Shown piece after piece: positions 35,083-44,397 of a DNA stretch of 64,000 nucleotides. Below the pieces are notes generated by a model. The model worked only from the letters and a program-made list of their open reading frames with translations, was not told the DNA's origin and searched no databases. A program made the position numbers and the translations under genes. Numbering within the stretch: position 1 is the first letter of the stretch; each line of letters opens with the position of its first letter. This DNA comes from Methylobacterium gnaphalii (GTDB lineage: Bacteria; Pseudomonadota; Alphaproteobacteria; Rhizobiales; Beijerinckiaceae), in assembly GCF_007992215.1 (NCBI RefSeq), contig NZ_BJZV01000008.1:1-64000 (forward strand), written 5' to 3'.

Positions 35083-35814
35083 GTGAGGAAATACTTGTAT
35101 CAGCCTCATCAACTTCGTTTGCAGAACAGGCTGCTGCGCGCGCTCGATCCAGATGATTACCGTCTGCTCGCAGGGGCGTTCGAGCCGGTTCAGCTGACGC
35201 TGGGCCAGCACCTCACGGAGGCGAACCAGCCTATCGGCCACGCCTATTTCATCGAGGAGGGGCTGGTCTCACTGCTGGCGGATACGATGCGCCCGGCCGC
35301 TGACCGCGTCGAGATCGGCATCGTTGGATACGAGGGCATGGTTGGCGTGCCCCTCCTACTCGGCACTGACCGATCCCCGCATGTTGCCCTGGTCCAGACC
35401 GAGGGGCGAGCGCTTGCGGTTCCGGCACCTGTGTTGGACGAGGCGCTCGGCATGAGCCGGACGCTCCGCGGGGCGCTGGGCCGCTATGTCCAGAGCCTGA
35501 TCGTTCAGGTCGGCCAGACGGTCTACGCCAATGCCGACTTCAACATCGAGGCGCGGCTCGCGCGCTGGATCGTCATGGCGCAAGATCGCCTCGGCCGGGA
35601 CGAGTTACCGATCACGCACGAGTTCCTCTCCCTGATGCTCGGCGTGCGGCGGCCCGGCGTGACGACGGCGACACATACGCTGGAGGGTGCCGGCATGATC
35701 CGCGCCCAGCGCGGCCGGATCACTGTGCTCGACCGGGATAAGCTCCTGGCGCTCGCCGCGGCGTCGTACGGCCTCGCCGAGGCCGAGTACGAGAGGCTGC
35801 TAAAGGAAGGATAG
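35083..35814 (+). CDS. Crp/Fnr family transcriptional regulator (copy 1)
   Basis: 243 residues from GTG 35083: an N-terminal cupin-like sensor domain (PVQLTLGQHLTEANQPIGHA, YFIEEGLVSLL) and a C-terminal helix-turn-helix (ITHEFLSLMLGVRRPGVTTA). No Fnr-type cysteine cluster is present, so oxygen sensing by a [4Fe-4S] centre is unlikely; the cAMP-binding residues are not obvious either. It is a close paralogue of the gene at 36028. Confidence 0.9.
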   Translation: MRKYLYQPHQLRLQNRLLRALDPDDYRLLAGAFEPVQLTLGQHLTEANQPIGHAYFIEEGLVSLLADTMRPAADRVEIGIVGYEGMVGVPLLLGTDRSPHVALVQTEGRALAVPAPVLDEALGMSRTLRGALGRYVQSLIVQVGQTVYANADFNIEARLARWIVMAQDRLGRDELPITHEFLSLMLGVRRPGVTTATHTLEGAGMIRAQRGRITVLDRDKLLALAAASYGLAEAEYERLLKEG

Positions 35815-35848
35815 GCGGCTGCAACCTGCCTCAACACCTGGGTGAAAG

Positions 35849-35971
35849 GTGTTCGTCCAGGACGAAGAGGGAGGCGAGCTACCCGATCTGTCCGCGGCGA
35901 GGGTCCCGGTGCCAGATGTCCTGCGCGACAAGCCGCGCCTTGCCGCAAGTCTAAGGCCCGCGCGCTGCTGA
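35849..35971 (+). pseudogene. Possible remnant of a DUF6894-like gene
   Basis: Between the two Crp/Fnr genes a 40-codon stretch reads VFVQDEEGGELPDLSAARVP and ends at TGA 35971. It resembles the conserved centre of DUF6894 proteins (D-x-x-G-x-E-x-x-D-L-x-x-A), a family abundant in Methylobacterium-like genomes. About 20 bases later another frame reads VIGEARALVAGIL, also reminiscent of that family. No intact start or full domain exists, so this looks like a decayed copy. The similarity is by eye and short. Confidence 0.3.
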
Positions 35972-36027
35972 CCGCACGACGTACTTGCGGTGATCGGCGA
36001 GGCCCGCGCGCTGGTCGCCGGGATCCT

Positions 36028-36786
36028 CTACGCGACCGTTCTGTCGAAACTCACCGGCGCGTCCCGCCGCAGCGGGCCGATCAATCGCTCGTATTCCGCC
36101 TCGGCCGCGCCGTAGCTCTCGCCGGCCGCATCTTCGAGACCCTGGCGGTCAAGCACCGTAATGCGCCCGCGCCGCGCCCGGACCAGGCCGGCGCCTTCCA
36201 GAATATGGATCGCCACCGTCACGGTGGGCCGGCGCACCCCGAGCATCATCGAGAGGAAGTCGTGCGTCACCGACAGGTCGTCGCCGTCCTGCCGGTCGTG
36301 ATACATCAGCAGCCACCGGGCCAGACGCTCCTCGGCCGGCGCGGCTGCGTTGGCCAAAGCGGTCTGAGCGATCTGGATCAGGTAGGTCTGGGTGTAGCGC
36401 AGCAGCAGGTCGCGGAAGCCGGAACTGCGCTCCGTTGCGCGCTTGAGCACCTCCGCGGTGATGCGGTGACCGCGCCCGGCAACCTGCAGAAAGATCTCGT
36501 GGGGAATGCGGTCGGCCCCGAGCAGCAGCGCGGTGCCGGAGACACCGTCGCGGCCGAACAGGCCGATCTCGACGCGTCCTCCGCCGACCTGGCGCGACAC
36601 TACCGAGCACAGCCCCTCCTCGATGAAGTAGGCGTGCGCGATCGGCTGGTCCGGCTCGACGATCACGGTGCCCAGGGGCAACGTGACCGGTTCCAGATGG
36701 GCTTCGAGCCAGGTGGCGTCGTCGGCGGCGAGAGCGGAGAGGAGATTATTCTTATAAGACACGTTGGCAGCGGACACCGACGACAT
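36028..36786 (-). CDS. Crp/Fnr family transcriptional regulator (copy 2)
   Basis: 252 residues. Sensor domain with LEPVTLPLGTVIVEPDQPIA and HAYFIEEGLCSVV; DNA-binding helix-turn-helix with VTHDFLSMMLGVRRPTVTVA and LEGAGLVRARRGRITVLDR. These segments are nearly the same as in the gene at 35083, so the two are tail-to-tail duplicated paralogues. I start it at ATG 36786; the frame is open to 36951 but the extra sequence is not family-like. Confidence 0.9.
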   Translation of the reverse strand: MSSVSAANVSYKNNLLSALAADDATWLEAHLEPVTLPLGTVIVEPDQPIAHAYFIEEGLCSVVSRQVGGGRVEIGLFGRDGVSGTALLLGADRIPHEIFLQVAGRGHRITAEVLKRATERSSGFRDLLLRYTQTYLIQIAQTALANAAAPAEERLARWLLMYHDRQDGDDLSVTHDFLSMMLGVRRPTVTVAIHILEGAGLVRARRGRITVLDRQGLEDAAGESYGAAEAEYERLIGPLRRDAPVSFDRTVA

Positions 36787-37098
36787 GGAACGCCTACGGC
36801 TTGCAACGTCCCCAAGCATCGGGGTTTCGTCGTCGCCGCACTGACGATGGTGCCGCATAGCGAAATGATCGCCGAAGGCGACTGGTTTGTGCGCCAACGG
36901 CAGGAAGGGTCTGAAATCGAACGATCTTTTCGGTCGATATCGCGCAGGCATGCCTTCTGGAGCGTACGGTTTCTGCCGGGCTTCGCGGTTGCAGCAAGTG
37001 GCAGGACCGCGGCCTTTTTGAGAGCGGTGACGGCCGAGTCGGCGTCTCCGCCATGCCGCCCAGGGCTCGGCCCGTCGCGCTGCTGAGCGGCGACGGCC
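36787..37098. other. Intergenic region, nothing assignable
   Basis: 312 bases between the second Crp/Fnr gene and the end of the lysR gene, all with minus-strand genes on both sides. It must contain the Crp/Fnr promoter. I see no repeat, RNA or convincing ORF; the upstream extension of the Crp/Fnr frame covers about half of it without conserved sequence. Confidence 0.4.
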
Positions 37099-38019
37099 CT
37101 ACGCTCTGGTCTTTCGCGACCAGGCTGCCTCGGAGAACGCCCGCGCCAACGCGTCAATGACGGCGATGACGCGGGCCGGACGCGGTTCGCCAGGTGGCGT
37201 GACGAGGTGGAGGGCGATGGGTGGCAGCGACCAGTCCGGAAGCACGCGTTCCAGCCGTCCAGCCGCCAGGTCTCCCCAGATCATGAAATCGGGCTGCACC
37301 GCCAAGCCGAGCCCAGCCAGCAGGGCCGGGGCGAGGGCATCGGCATTGTTGGCCCGCAGCCGACCCGTCGGCACGACGACCGTCTCTACCCCGTCCGGCC
37401 CGGTGAAGTGCCAGCGGTCGGGCGTCGGCAGATAGGCGTAGCCGAGACATGCATGTCCGGCGAGGTCGCGCGGATGCGCCGGGCGGCCGTGCCGCTCGAG
37501 ATAGTCGGGGCTCGCCACCAGCGAACGGCCGACTGTGCAGAGGCGCCGCGCGCGCAGCGAGGAATCGGCGAGCGCTGCGATCCGCAGACCGATATCGAAG
37601 CCGCCGCCGACGAGGTCGACCAGCGCGTCGCTGAGATGAAGGTCCACCGAGACCTCGGGCAGATCCGTGAGCATCTCGGGCAAAAGCGGCGCGACGTGAC
37701 GCAGCCCGAAGGACATCGGCGCGGCGAGTCGCACCAGCCCGCGCGGCATACTCGTGGCGGCGCTGGCCTCGGTCTCGAGCGCCTCGCCCGCCGCCAGGAT
37801 GCGGGCGGCTCCCTCCCGGGCCGCACGCCCAGCCTCCGTCAGGGTGAGCCGGCGCGAGGTACGGTGGAAGAGGCGTGCCCCGATCCGCGCCTCCAGCCGG
37901 GCCAGGGCCTTGGAGACGGTGCCTTTTGCGAGGCCCAACTCACCGGCGGCCCGGCTGATGGATCCGGTCTCGGCCACACGCGCGAAGATCGCCCAGGCCT
38001 CGAAATCGGGAAATGCCAT
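37099..38019 (-). CDS. LysR family transcriptional regulator of the dioxygenase/esterase pair
   Basis: 306 residues. N-terminal winged helix ([39 protein letters not shown]) and an effector-binding domain beginning [20 protein letters not shown]. It is divergent from mhqO/mhqD-like genes, and a palindromic site lies between the start codons. This is the normal layout for a LysR activator of the neighbouring operon; the inducer is probably a quinone or phenolic compound, by analogy with Mhq systems. Confidence 0.92.
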   Translation of the reverse strand: MAFPDFEAWAIFARVAETGSISRAAGELGLAKGTVSKALARLEARIGARLFHRTSRRLTLTEAGRAAREGAARILAAGEALETEASAATSMPRGLVRLAAPMSFGLRHVAPLLPEMLTDLPEVSVDLHLSDALVDLVGGGFDIGLRIAALADSSLRARRLCTVGRSLVASPDYLERHGRPAHPRDLAGHACLGYAYLPTPDRWHFTGPDGVETVVVPTGRLRANNADALAPALLAGLGLAVQPDFMIWGDLAAGRLERVLPDWSLPPIALHLVTPPGEPRPARVIAVIDALARAFSEAAWSRKTRA

Positions 38020-38029
38020 AAGCTCAATA

Positions 38030-38059
38030 ACGGAAACGATGCATTTCCGTTGTTTCCGT
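38030..38059. promoter_or_regulatory. Candidate LysR operator with three half-sites
   Basis: ACGGAAA (38030-38036) and TTTCCGT (38044-38050) form a perfect inverted repeat with a 7-base spacer, and a third TTTCCGT lies at 38053-38059. The site starts 11 bases upstream of the lysR ATG and about 80 bases before the dioxygenase ATG, well placed for autorepression and activation of the divergent operon. Confidence 0.6.
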
Positions 38060-38141
38060 TTTCAATGTGATCCGCAAGCTCCAGATTACGTCCATCGCAG
38101 AACGGCGGCGTCAGCGGGCGCAGCCGACAGGAGACCCGGCC

Positions 38142-39068
38142 ATGTCCGAGCACGGCATCCATCACGTCACCGCCTATGCTGGCCCGGCCCAGCGCAACCT
38201 CGACTTCTACACCCAGGTTCTCGGCCTGAGGCTTGTGAAGAAGACGGTCAATTTCGACGATCCTGGCACCTACCACCTGTATTATGGCGATGAGACCGGC
38301 CGGCCTGGCACGATCCTGACCTTCTTTCCCTTCGACAACGCTGCCTCCGGCCGCGTCGGGATCGGGGAGACGCAGGAGACGGCCTTCCGTGTGCCGCGCG
38401 CCTCGATCGGCTGGTGGACGCATCGTCTGGTCGAGAAAGGCGTCCTGCACGAGGCGCCGACGCACGTTTTCGGCGAGCCGGTCCTGCGCTTCCGCGATCC
38501 CGACGGGATGATGCTGGCCTTGGTCGGCGTCGAGGATGCGGAGGAGGGCGCGTATGCCGGCGATGAGGTGCCGGCCGAACATGCCATCCGCGGCTTCCAC
38601 GGCGTGACGCTGCTGCTGGGGGAAGCGGAGAAAACGGCGGCGATCCTGACGGGCGTTCTCGGCTTCCACGAGACCGCACGGGAAGGATCGAGCATCCGCT
38701 TCGGCAGCGGAGCGGGGCAGGGCGGGTTCGTGACGCTGCGGGCGGTCGGCGGCTTCCTGCGCGGCCGGCCGGGAGCGGGCTCCGTTCACCACATCGCCTT
38801 CCGGGCCGCGGACGACGCGGTGCAGGAGGCGATGGCGCGGACGCTCACCGAGACTCACGGGCTCGTCGTCACGGAGCAGCGCGACCGTCAGTACTTCCGC
38901 TCGATCTACTTCCGCGAGCCGGGCGGCGTGCTGTTCGAGATTGCCACCGACATCCCCGGCTTCGCCGTGGACGAGCCGGTGGAGACGCTGGGCCGCGCCC
39001 TCAAGCTGCCGCCCTTCCTCGAGGCGCATCGCGCGCAGATCGAGGAAGTGCTTCCGAAGGTCGCCTGA
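38142..39068 (+). CDS. Ring-cleaving dioxygenase, MhqO/LinE-like
   Basis: 308-residue two-module VOC extradiol dioxygenase acting on hydroquinone-like substrates. N-terminal module: HGIHHVTAYAGPAQRNLDFY, VKKTVNFDDPGTYHLYYGD; C-terminal module: HGVTLLLGEAEKTAAIL, VHHIAFRAADD, LFEIATDIPGF. Candidate iron ligands are the His in GIHHV, the His in VHHIAF and the Glu in FEIAT. ATG 38142 follows an AGGAGA ribosome site. Followed by an MhqD-like esterase, as in Mhq quinone-detoxification operons. Confidence 0.9.
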   Translation: MSEHGIHHVTAYAGPAQRNLDFYTQVLGLRLVKKTVNFDDPGTYHLYYGDETGRPGTILTFFPFDNAASGRVGIGETQETAFRVPRASIGWWTHRLVEKGVLHEAPTHVFGEPVLRFRDPDGMMLALVGVEDAEEGAYAGDEVPAEHAIRGFHGVTLLLGEAEKTAAILTGVLGFHETAREGSSIRFGSGAGQGGFVTLRAVGGFLRGRPGAGSVHHIAFRAADDAVQEAMARTLTETHGLVVTEQRDRQYFRSIYFREPGGVLFEIATDIPGFAVDEPVETLGRALKLPPFLEAHRAQIEEVLPKVA

Positions 39069-39120
39069 CCCGAGGCCCCGTCCTTCCCGGGACGGGGCCG
39101 ATCCTTTCCAGGAGGCTGCC

Positions 39121-39777
39121 ATGTCGAATGCAAAGACCCTGTCCTTCGTCCACCGCTTCGAGCCGGCCACGGAAACCGGCCGTCCGCCCCTTCTGCTCCT
39201 GCATGGCACCGGCGGCGACGAGGCCGATCTCATCCCGCTGGGTCGCGCAGCAGCGCCGGGCTCGGCCCTTGTCTCACCGCGCGGCCAGGTGCTGGAGAAC
39301 GGCATGCCGCGCTTCTTCCGGCGCCTGGCGGAGGGCGTGTTCGACGAGGCAGACATCCGCCGGCGCGCCGACGATCTGGCTGATTTCGTGGAGGAGGCGC
39401 GGGCCGCCTACGGTCTCGCCGCACCCATCGCCCTCGGCTTCTCGAATGGTGCGAATATCGCTGCCGCCACGCTGCTGCTGCGGCCGGAGGCCCTGGCCGG
39501 TGCGGTGCTGCTGCGCGCGATGGTGCCGCTGTCGACGCCGCCCGTGGCCGATCTCGCGGGGAAGCCGGTGCTGCTGCTCTCCGGCATGGTCGATTCGATC
39601 GTACCGGCGGAGAATGCCAGCCGTCTCGCCGGCCAGTTGCGCGACGCAGGTGCCGACGTTGAACACGCGGTCCTGCCGGCCGGGCACGGGCTCAGTCAGG
39701 TCGACCTCACGCGGGTCGCAGGATGGGTGCAGCGTCAGTGGACGCTCGCTGCGCCAAGGTCAGTCAGCGCCGCCTGA
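39121..39777 (+). CDS. Carboxylesterase/phospholipase-type alpha/beta hydrolase, MhqD-like
   Basis: 218 residues with LLLLHGTGGDEADL, the nucleophile Ser108 in GFSNGAN, Asp158 in SGMVDSIVP and His189 in PAGHGLS, a complete triad. This is the family that accompanies MhqO-like dioxygenases; it is thought to hydrolyse ester or lactone products of quinone breakdown. It lies 52 bases after the dioxygenase, with AGGAGG (39110-39115) as ribosome site. Confidence 0.92.
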   Translation: MSNAKTLSFVHRFEPATETGRPPLLLLHGTGGDEADLIPLGRAAAPGSALVSPRGQVLENGMPRFFRRLAEGVFDEADIRRRADDLADFVEEARAAYGLAAPIALGFSNGANIAAATLLLRPEALAGAVLLRAMVPLSTPPVADLAGKPVLLLSGMVDSIVPAENASRLAGQLRDAGADVEHAVLPAGHGLSQVDLTRVAGWVQRQWTLAAPRSVSAA

Positions 39778-39800
39778 ACCGCAGCGATCGCATCCACCAC

Positions 39801-39836
39801 GTCATTCCGGGACCGCAAAGCGAGACCCGGAATGAC
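39801..39836. repeat. REP-like inverted repeat (family B), convergent gene end
   Basis: GTCATTCCGGG (39801-39811) pairs perfectly with CCCGGAATGAC (39826-39836) across a 14-base loop. The motif is a common dispersed palindrome in Hyphomicrobiales. Placed between the convergent ends of the esterase and sugar-transferase genes, it may double as a bidirectional transcript end. Confidence 0.75.
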
Positions 39837-39856
39837 GGTCATCGCTCCCGGGACCC

Positions 39857-41362
39857 TTAGAACGCGTTCCGATAAGCCCGCGGCGAGATCACGGTCTGGA
39901 TCATGATTTTGATGTCGAGCCAGATCGACCAGTTGTCGATGTAGTGCAGGTCAGCCTGCACGCGCTTCTCCATATCCGCATCCGTCAGGGTCTCGCCGCG
40001 GAAGCCGTTGACCTGGGCCCAGCCGGTAATGCCGGGCTTCACGTTGTGACGGCGGGCGTAGAGCGCAATGCGGCGCTCGAAGCTGCGGTCGTGGGCGAGC
40101 GCGTGCGGGCGCGGACCGACGAGCGACATCTCGCCCCGGATCACGTTGAGGAGCTGCGGGAGTTCGTCGATGTTGGTCTTGCGCAGCATGGCGCCGACGC
40201 GGGTGATGCGATCGTCGACCCTGCTTGCCTGCCGGAAGACGGCGTTCTTCTCCACCTTCATGCTGCGGAACTTGAAGACGCCGAAGGCCTGCTGGTTGAA
40301 GCCGTAGCGCCGCTGGCGGAAGAAGACCGGGCCGGGGCTGTCGAGCTTGATCAGCACGGCAACGGCGATCAGGAGCGGTGCAAGCAGGATCAGCGCGATC
40401 GTCGCCATCAAGATATCGAAGCAGCGCTTCAGCAGAACCTCGCCGAGGGTGAGCGGCCGGCGGCCGATATTGAGGCCGTTGAGGCGCCCGACGCGGGCGA
40501 CCTGCAGATCGGGAAAGCGATCGAGCATGGCGCCCGGACGCAGGTGCAGGGCGGCCGGCACGCGAAGGAAGGCATCGATGCAGCGCTCGACATCCGCCGT
40601 ATCGGCCCAGGGCACCAGCACGAAGACGTCATCCGGCCGGAGGAAGCGCACCACAGAGACGGCGAGTTCGAGGTCTTCCGAGAGCAGCGCCTGCCGGGTC
40701 TCGGCATCCGCCTCCGGCTCTGGGCGGCGCAGGTAGCTCGTACCGATCACCCGCAGGCCGAGTTCGCTCGCGCTGTTGTTCTCGTAAAACCGTGCGATGT
40801 CCTCCTCGAAGCCAACGAGATGGATGCGGCTGACCGAGGCCGAGGCCGGCGTTACGGCGCGGCGCACCAGGCCGACCATGGTGGCGCGTACGATCAGCAT
40901 CGCCGGCAGGCCGGCCACGAAGAACACCACCGAGACCACGCGGGAAAAGTCGTTGGTGGTCTTGGTCGCGAAGCCGATCACCAGGGCGGTCGCCCAGGCC
41001 ATCAGCCACAGGGTCGCTATCCGCCGCGGATGGGCCGATTGCGAGAGGTAGTTGTCAATGCTGTATTCCTCGCGCACGAGGTTGGTGACGAGCACGATGG
41101 TGCCGACCAGCGCACCGAGTTGCAGGCTCAGGCTCTGCTTCAGCGGCAGCAGCTGACTCGTAAAGGCGTAGTAGTAGGCGACCTCGATCGCGAGACCGAG
41201 GGCCACGATCGCCAGCAGATCCGCAAGGGCCAAGGCGGCCGAGATCGACAGGCGGAAGGCGGCGCGCCGGCGGCGGGGCATCAGCGCCGTCCAGACAGCG
41301 CGGCTGCTCTCGCCCTCCTTCGGGAGGCTGCGGAACGGTCCGGTAAGTCGGTCCTGGTACAT
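39857..41362 (-). CDS. Polyprenyl-phosphate sugar phosphotransferase (exopolysaccharide initiation, WcaJ/PssZ type)
   Basis: 501 residues. Four N-terminal membrane helices (about residues 35-175) and a CoA-binding-like Rossmann domain precede the sugar-transferase domain. That domain shows [72 protein letters not shown] and [15 protein letters not shown]. It loads the first sugar phosphate, usually glucose-1-P, on undecaprenyl phosphate at the inner membrane. No other polysaccharide genes are next to it. ATG 41362 was chosen over the frame's earlier opening at 41428. Confidence 0.93.
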   Translation of the reverse strand: MYQDRLTGPFRSLPKEGESSRAVWTALMPRRRRAAFRLSISAALALADLLAIVALGLAIEVAYYYAFTSQLLPLKQSLSLQLGALVGTIVLVTNLVREEYSIDNYLSQSAHPRRIATLWLMAWATALVIGFATKTTNDFSRVVSVVFFVAGLPAMLIVRATMVGLVRRAVTPASASVSRIHLVGFEEDIARFYENNSASELGLRVIGTSYLRRPEPEADAETRQALLSEDLELAVSVVRFLRPDDVFVLVPWADTADVERCIDAFLRVPAALHLRPGAMLDRFPDLQVARVGRLNGLNIGRRPLTLGEVLLKRCFDILMATIALILLAPLLIAVAVLIKLDSPGPVFFRQRRYGFNQQAFGVFKFRSMKVEKNAVFRQASRVDDRITRVGAMLRKTNIDELPQLLNVIRGEMSLVGPRPHALAHDRSFERRIALYARRHNVKPGITGWAQVNGFRGETLTDADMEKRVQADLHYIDNWSIWLDIKIMIQTVISPRAYRNAF

Positions 41363-41877
41363 CGAGCTCGCGTTGTTTCGCGGTGAACCGGGCAAATGTC
41401 CCGAAACGAGACGTTTGGCGCCGCGCATCCGGGATCTGCCACGATCAGAGCAATCTCCGAGCCCCCTAGGTGGCCCGTCGCTGCCAAAGCGCGGCCCGCC
41501 AAAAGCGGACCATCACGCACGCGTCACTGCGACCAGGGCCGCCCACCCCGGTCGCCCTTCGATCCGAGCCCCATGCACCGAAACCGCCCTGTAGCGCGGC
41601 CGTGCGTGCCCGCTGCCTCGCAGCTGCGCTGCGGGCATCGGTCGATGGTGCCGGGACTCGGACAAAGGTCGAGAAACGTTGATTAAAAATACATCAGGTC
41701 ACGCGACGCACAGACAGAAACTGTGCGGCCAAGCTTGCGTGAAGAATACTTAGACACCGCTGGTGGAGGCTGGGGTTGCCGCAGCCCTCGCTTCACGCCT
41801 TCAGGACCGACCGCGGTTCGCGTCCTGGGATGTCGACGAGCCGGCGGCTCGCGTTGGCTCGCCGGCTCGATCGCCGT
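41363..41877. other. Intergenic region, nothing firmly assignable
   Basis: 515 bases between two minus-strand genes. The part near 41363-41480 should contain the sugar-transferase promoter. The interior contains only short low-conservation ORFs in several frames and a GC-rich inverted element GCCCGC/GCGGGC around 41608-41637. Bases 41670-41760 are less GC-rich. No known RNA motif was recognised. Confidence 0.45.
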
Positions 41878-42210
41878 TCAGGCCACCGCAACGCTGCGCG
41901 TCGCCGAACCCTCGACAGCCTCGAAACCCTCGAATTGCGGGTGCCCGAGATAGAGCGGCTTGGTACCCGGGACGCGCCCATGGGCTTTGCGGAACTGCTC
42001 GGAGCGCGTCCAGGTCTCGAAATCCGCCTTGGAGCGCCAGATGGTGTGCGAGGCGTACAGCACGTGATCGTCTGCCTCCGGCCCGCGCAGCAGGTGAAAT
42101 TCGACGAAACCGTCCATTTCTTTCAGGTGGCTGTCGCGACCGAGCCAGACCTGCTCGAAGTCCTGGGTGGCATCTTTGACCACTTTGAAGCGGTTCATGG
42201 CGATGAACAT
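41878..42210 (-). CDS. IsdG/HmuQ-type haem-degrading monooxygenase (ABM domain)
   Basis: 110-residue ferredoxin-like ABM protein: FIAMNRFKVVKDATQDFEQV, GRDSHLKEMDGFVEFHLLRG, ASHTIWRSKADFETWTRS, EQFRKAHG. The Asn near the N-terminus, Trp in HTIW and His in RKAHG fit the Asn-Trp-His triad of IsdG-type haem oxygenases, and the sequence is close to HmuQ/HmuD of Bradyrhizobium. It would release iron from haem. A candidate iron-control element lies upstream. Start ATG 42210 is preferred over 42273. No haem-uptake genes lie nearby. Confidence 0.78.
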   Translation of the reverse strand: MFIAMNRFKVVKDATQDFEQVWLGRDSHLKEMDGFVEFHLLRGPEADDHVLYASHTIWRSKADFETWTRSEQFRKAHGRVPGTKPLYLGHPQFEGFEAVEGSATRSVAVA

Positions 42211-42640
42211 GCGGTTTTCCTCGGGCAGTTCGGCTTTCGTCCCAGGTTGTGGATCGCAATAGGCCGCAGTCACAACTCCAGAATGATTCCAATAAGTCTG
42301 GGGCCGTGTGGGCGTTATGCGGTGACGCAGGGGCCAGTACGGCGGATCAGCTGTTTGTGTACATTATTCAAGGGTTGCATTTTACAATGCGATCTATGAT
42401 GAAGCTAAGCTGCGGCAATCGACCGCGACAGGCCTGGATTTCGTTGCCATCGGCGGCTGCTCCGCATCCGGTCCCCTAGGGATCGAGCCGTCCTGGCAAC
42501 ACCGAATCCGGTTGAATGCAAAAGAGGGAGAACGGCCGGCAACGTCCGGTCATTGGGCAATCCGCCCGCAGGTTCATGTGTTGCCCTCGAAGGTCCTCGA
42601 GATGCGCACCACCCTTTCGGCAGGACCGGTTTGATCGAAG
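42211..42640. other. Divergent promoter region between haem monooxygenase and XRE regulator
   Basis: 430 bases. It contains the ICE-like element at 42277-42293 and an AT-rich stretch at 42350-42420 likely to hold promoter elements. The remainder towards 42640 is GC-rich without a recognisable feature. Confidence 0.5.
42277..42293. promoter_or_regulatory. Candidate Irr box (ICE-like) upstream of the haem monooxygenase
   Basis: TCCAGAATGATTCCAAT matches the rhizobial iron control element TTTAGAA-N3-TTCTAAA at 10 of 14 defined positions, with the AGAA-N3-TTC core intact. It lies about 67 bases upstream of the monooxygenase start, in the range expected for Irr control of haem and iron genes in Hyphomicrobiales. 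By eye only. Confidence 0.35.
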
Positions 42641-43057
42641 ATGCCAAAACAGACCACGGACGTCGATCGCCTCGTCGGCTTACGGATCACGGCGCTGCGG
42701 AAGGCGAGGGGTCTCAGCCAGACGGCGCTCGGGACAGCCGTCGGCGTGACCTTCCAGCAGGTCCAGAAATACGAAAAGGGGCAGAACCGCGTCGGCGCCG
42801 GCCGCCTGCGCGAGATCGCGCGCCTGCTTGAAGTGCCGGTCTCCGCCTTCTTCGAGGATGACGACGTGTCCGGCGAGGTCGAGGGCCGCTCGCACGATGT
42901 GTTCGGTTTCCTCTCCGCGCAGGGCGCGATCGAGGTGCTGCGCGCCTATGCGTCGATCGAGGATGACGACCTGCGCCGCGACCTGCTCGCGCTGGTGCGC
43001 ACGGCTGCGCGCATGGACAAGAAGGCCAAACCCGAAGAGATGAACGTCGGCGCCTGA
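42641..43057 (+). CDS. XRE family transcriptional regulator
   Basis: 138 residues. A lambda-repressor-type helix-turn-helix (LRITALRKARGLSQTALGTA, GVTFQQVQKYEKGQNRVGAG) is followed by a linker and a C-terminal helical part (FGFLSAQGAIEVLRAYASIE). This single-domain design is very common in Hyphomicrobiales and often controls its own gene. Target unknown. It converges on cobB with a 20-base gap. Confidence 0.9.
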   Translation: MPKQTTDVDRLVGLRITALRKARGLSQTALGTAVGVTFQQVQKYEKGQNRVGAGRLREIARLLEVPVSAFFEDDDVSGEVEGRSHDVFGFLSAQGAIEVLRAYASIEDDDLRRDLLALVRTAARMDKKAKPEEMNVGA

Positions 43058-43077
43058 GGCCGCGCCGGGGTAGACGC

Positions 43078-44397
43078 TCAGCGCGTCTGCCCCGCGATCA
43101 GGTGAAAGAAGCTGCCGCTGACCCGGCCGCAGCGGTGCCCGGCACAGCCGAGCGAGACACCTTCCGCATCGGTCACGCGTGCCAGGGCATGCTCTGGGTC
43201 GGGCGGTTGGGTCAGCTCGGCGGCGTAGTGGAATTCGTGGCCGACGAGCCGGGCGCCGGCGCGCCCGAGCATCCCGTCCCCGAGCAGGGTGGCGACGCGG
43301 TAGCCCAGATGCAGCTTGCGCGCCTTGTAAGAAGTCGCGACGGGCAGCAGTTCGGCCATGGCGTGCCTCGTGCCGTCCGCGTCCTCCAGGCTCTGCCCGA
43401 GCACCATGTAGCCGCCGCACTCGCCATGCACCGGACGGGTCTGCGCAAAGGCGCGCAGGCCTTCGAGAAAGCGCGTCGCCGCCGCGATCCGGCCGGCATG
43501 CAGCTCGGGATATCCGCCAGGCAACCAGCAGCTGTCGCACTCCGCCGGCGGCCCCTCATTCGCAAGAGGCGAGAACGGCACGAGTTCGGCGCCCGCCGTG
43601 CGCCAGCCGGCGACGAGGTGCGGATAGAGGAACGAGAACGCGGCGTCCTTCGCCACTGCGATCCGCTGGCCCGGCGGAGAGGGCAGGGTACCCGCTGCCT
43701 CCGGCACACGGCCGCCCGCGGCCGCGAGGATCGCGTCGAGGTCGAGGGCGGACTCGCCGAGATCGGCCAGCTTTTCGAGGCGCTGCAGCAGATCGGCGGT
43801 CTCGCCGGCCTGGACGAGGCCAAGATGCCGTTCCGGCAGGATCAACCCGGCATCGCGCATCAGCACGCCGAGCACGGGAATGCCGATGCGGGCGAGCCCC
43901 GCCTCCACCAGCCTACGATGGCGCGGGCTCGCGACCTTGTTGAGCACCACGCCGGCGACGCGGATGCGCGGATCGTAATGCGCGCAGCCGAGCGCCACCG
44001 CTGCTGCCGATTGGGCCGCGCCAGATACGTCGAGCACGAGTAGCACCGGCCAGCCATAGCGCGCGGCGATGTCGGCATTGGCGCCGGTGCGGCCCTCTCC
44101 GGCAACGATGCCGTCATGCAGCCCCATCGAGCCCTCGGCGACGACGAGGTCGGCATCCCGGCCAGCGAGCGCTGCCGCGGTGTCGAGCAGCACATCCGGC
44201 ATCGCGAAGCTGTCGAGGTTGATACTGGGATGACCGGTCGCCGCTTCGTGAAAGGCCGGATCGATGTAGTCCGGCCCGCATTTCGCACCGCGCACCGCGA
44301 CGCCGCGACGGCGCAGCGCCGTCAGCAGCGCCAGCGTCACCGTGGTCTTGCCGGAGCTCGACCGCGGTGCCGCGATGACGAGCCCGCGCGCGCTCAA
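43078..44397 (-). CDS. cobB: Cobyrinate / hydrogenobyrinate a,c-diamide synthase
   Basis: Glutamine-dependent amidation of the a and c carboxylates in corrin synthesis. 439 residues: P-loop [35 protein letters not shown] in the ATPase half and [24 protein letters not shown] (nucleophile Cys) and GHEFHYA in the glutaminase half. The start is TTG 44397, overlapping the cobM stop (TTGA), since no ATG lies near the conserved N-terminus; the open frame upstream is inside cobM. Last gene of the cob string. Confidence 0.92.
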   Translation of the reverse strand: MSARGLVIAAPRSSSGKTTVTLALLTALRRRGVAVRGAKCGPDYIDPAFHEAATGHPSINLDSFAMPDVLLDTAAALAGRDADLVVAEGSMGLHDGIVAGEGRTGANADIAARYGWPVLLVLDVSGAAQSAAAVALGCAHYDPRIRVAGVVLNKVASPRHRRLVEAGLARIGIPVLGVLMRDAGLILPERHLGLVQAGETADLLQRLEKLADLGESALDLDAILAAAGGRVPEAAGTLPSPPGQRIAVAKDAAFSFLYPHLVAGWRTAGAELVPFSPLANEGPPAECDSCWLPGGYPELHAGRIAAATRFLEGLRAFAQTRPVHGECGGYMVLGQSLEDADGTRHAMAELLPVATSYKARKLHLGYRVATLLGDGMLGRAGARLVGHEFHYAAELTQPPDPEHALARVTDAEGVSLGCAGHRCGRVSGSFFHLIAGQTR

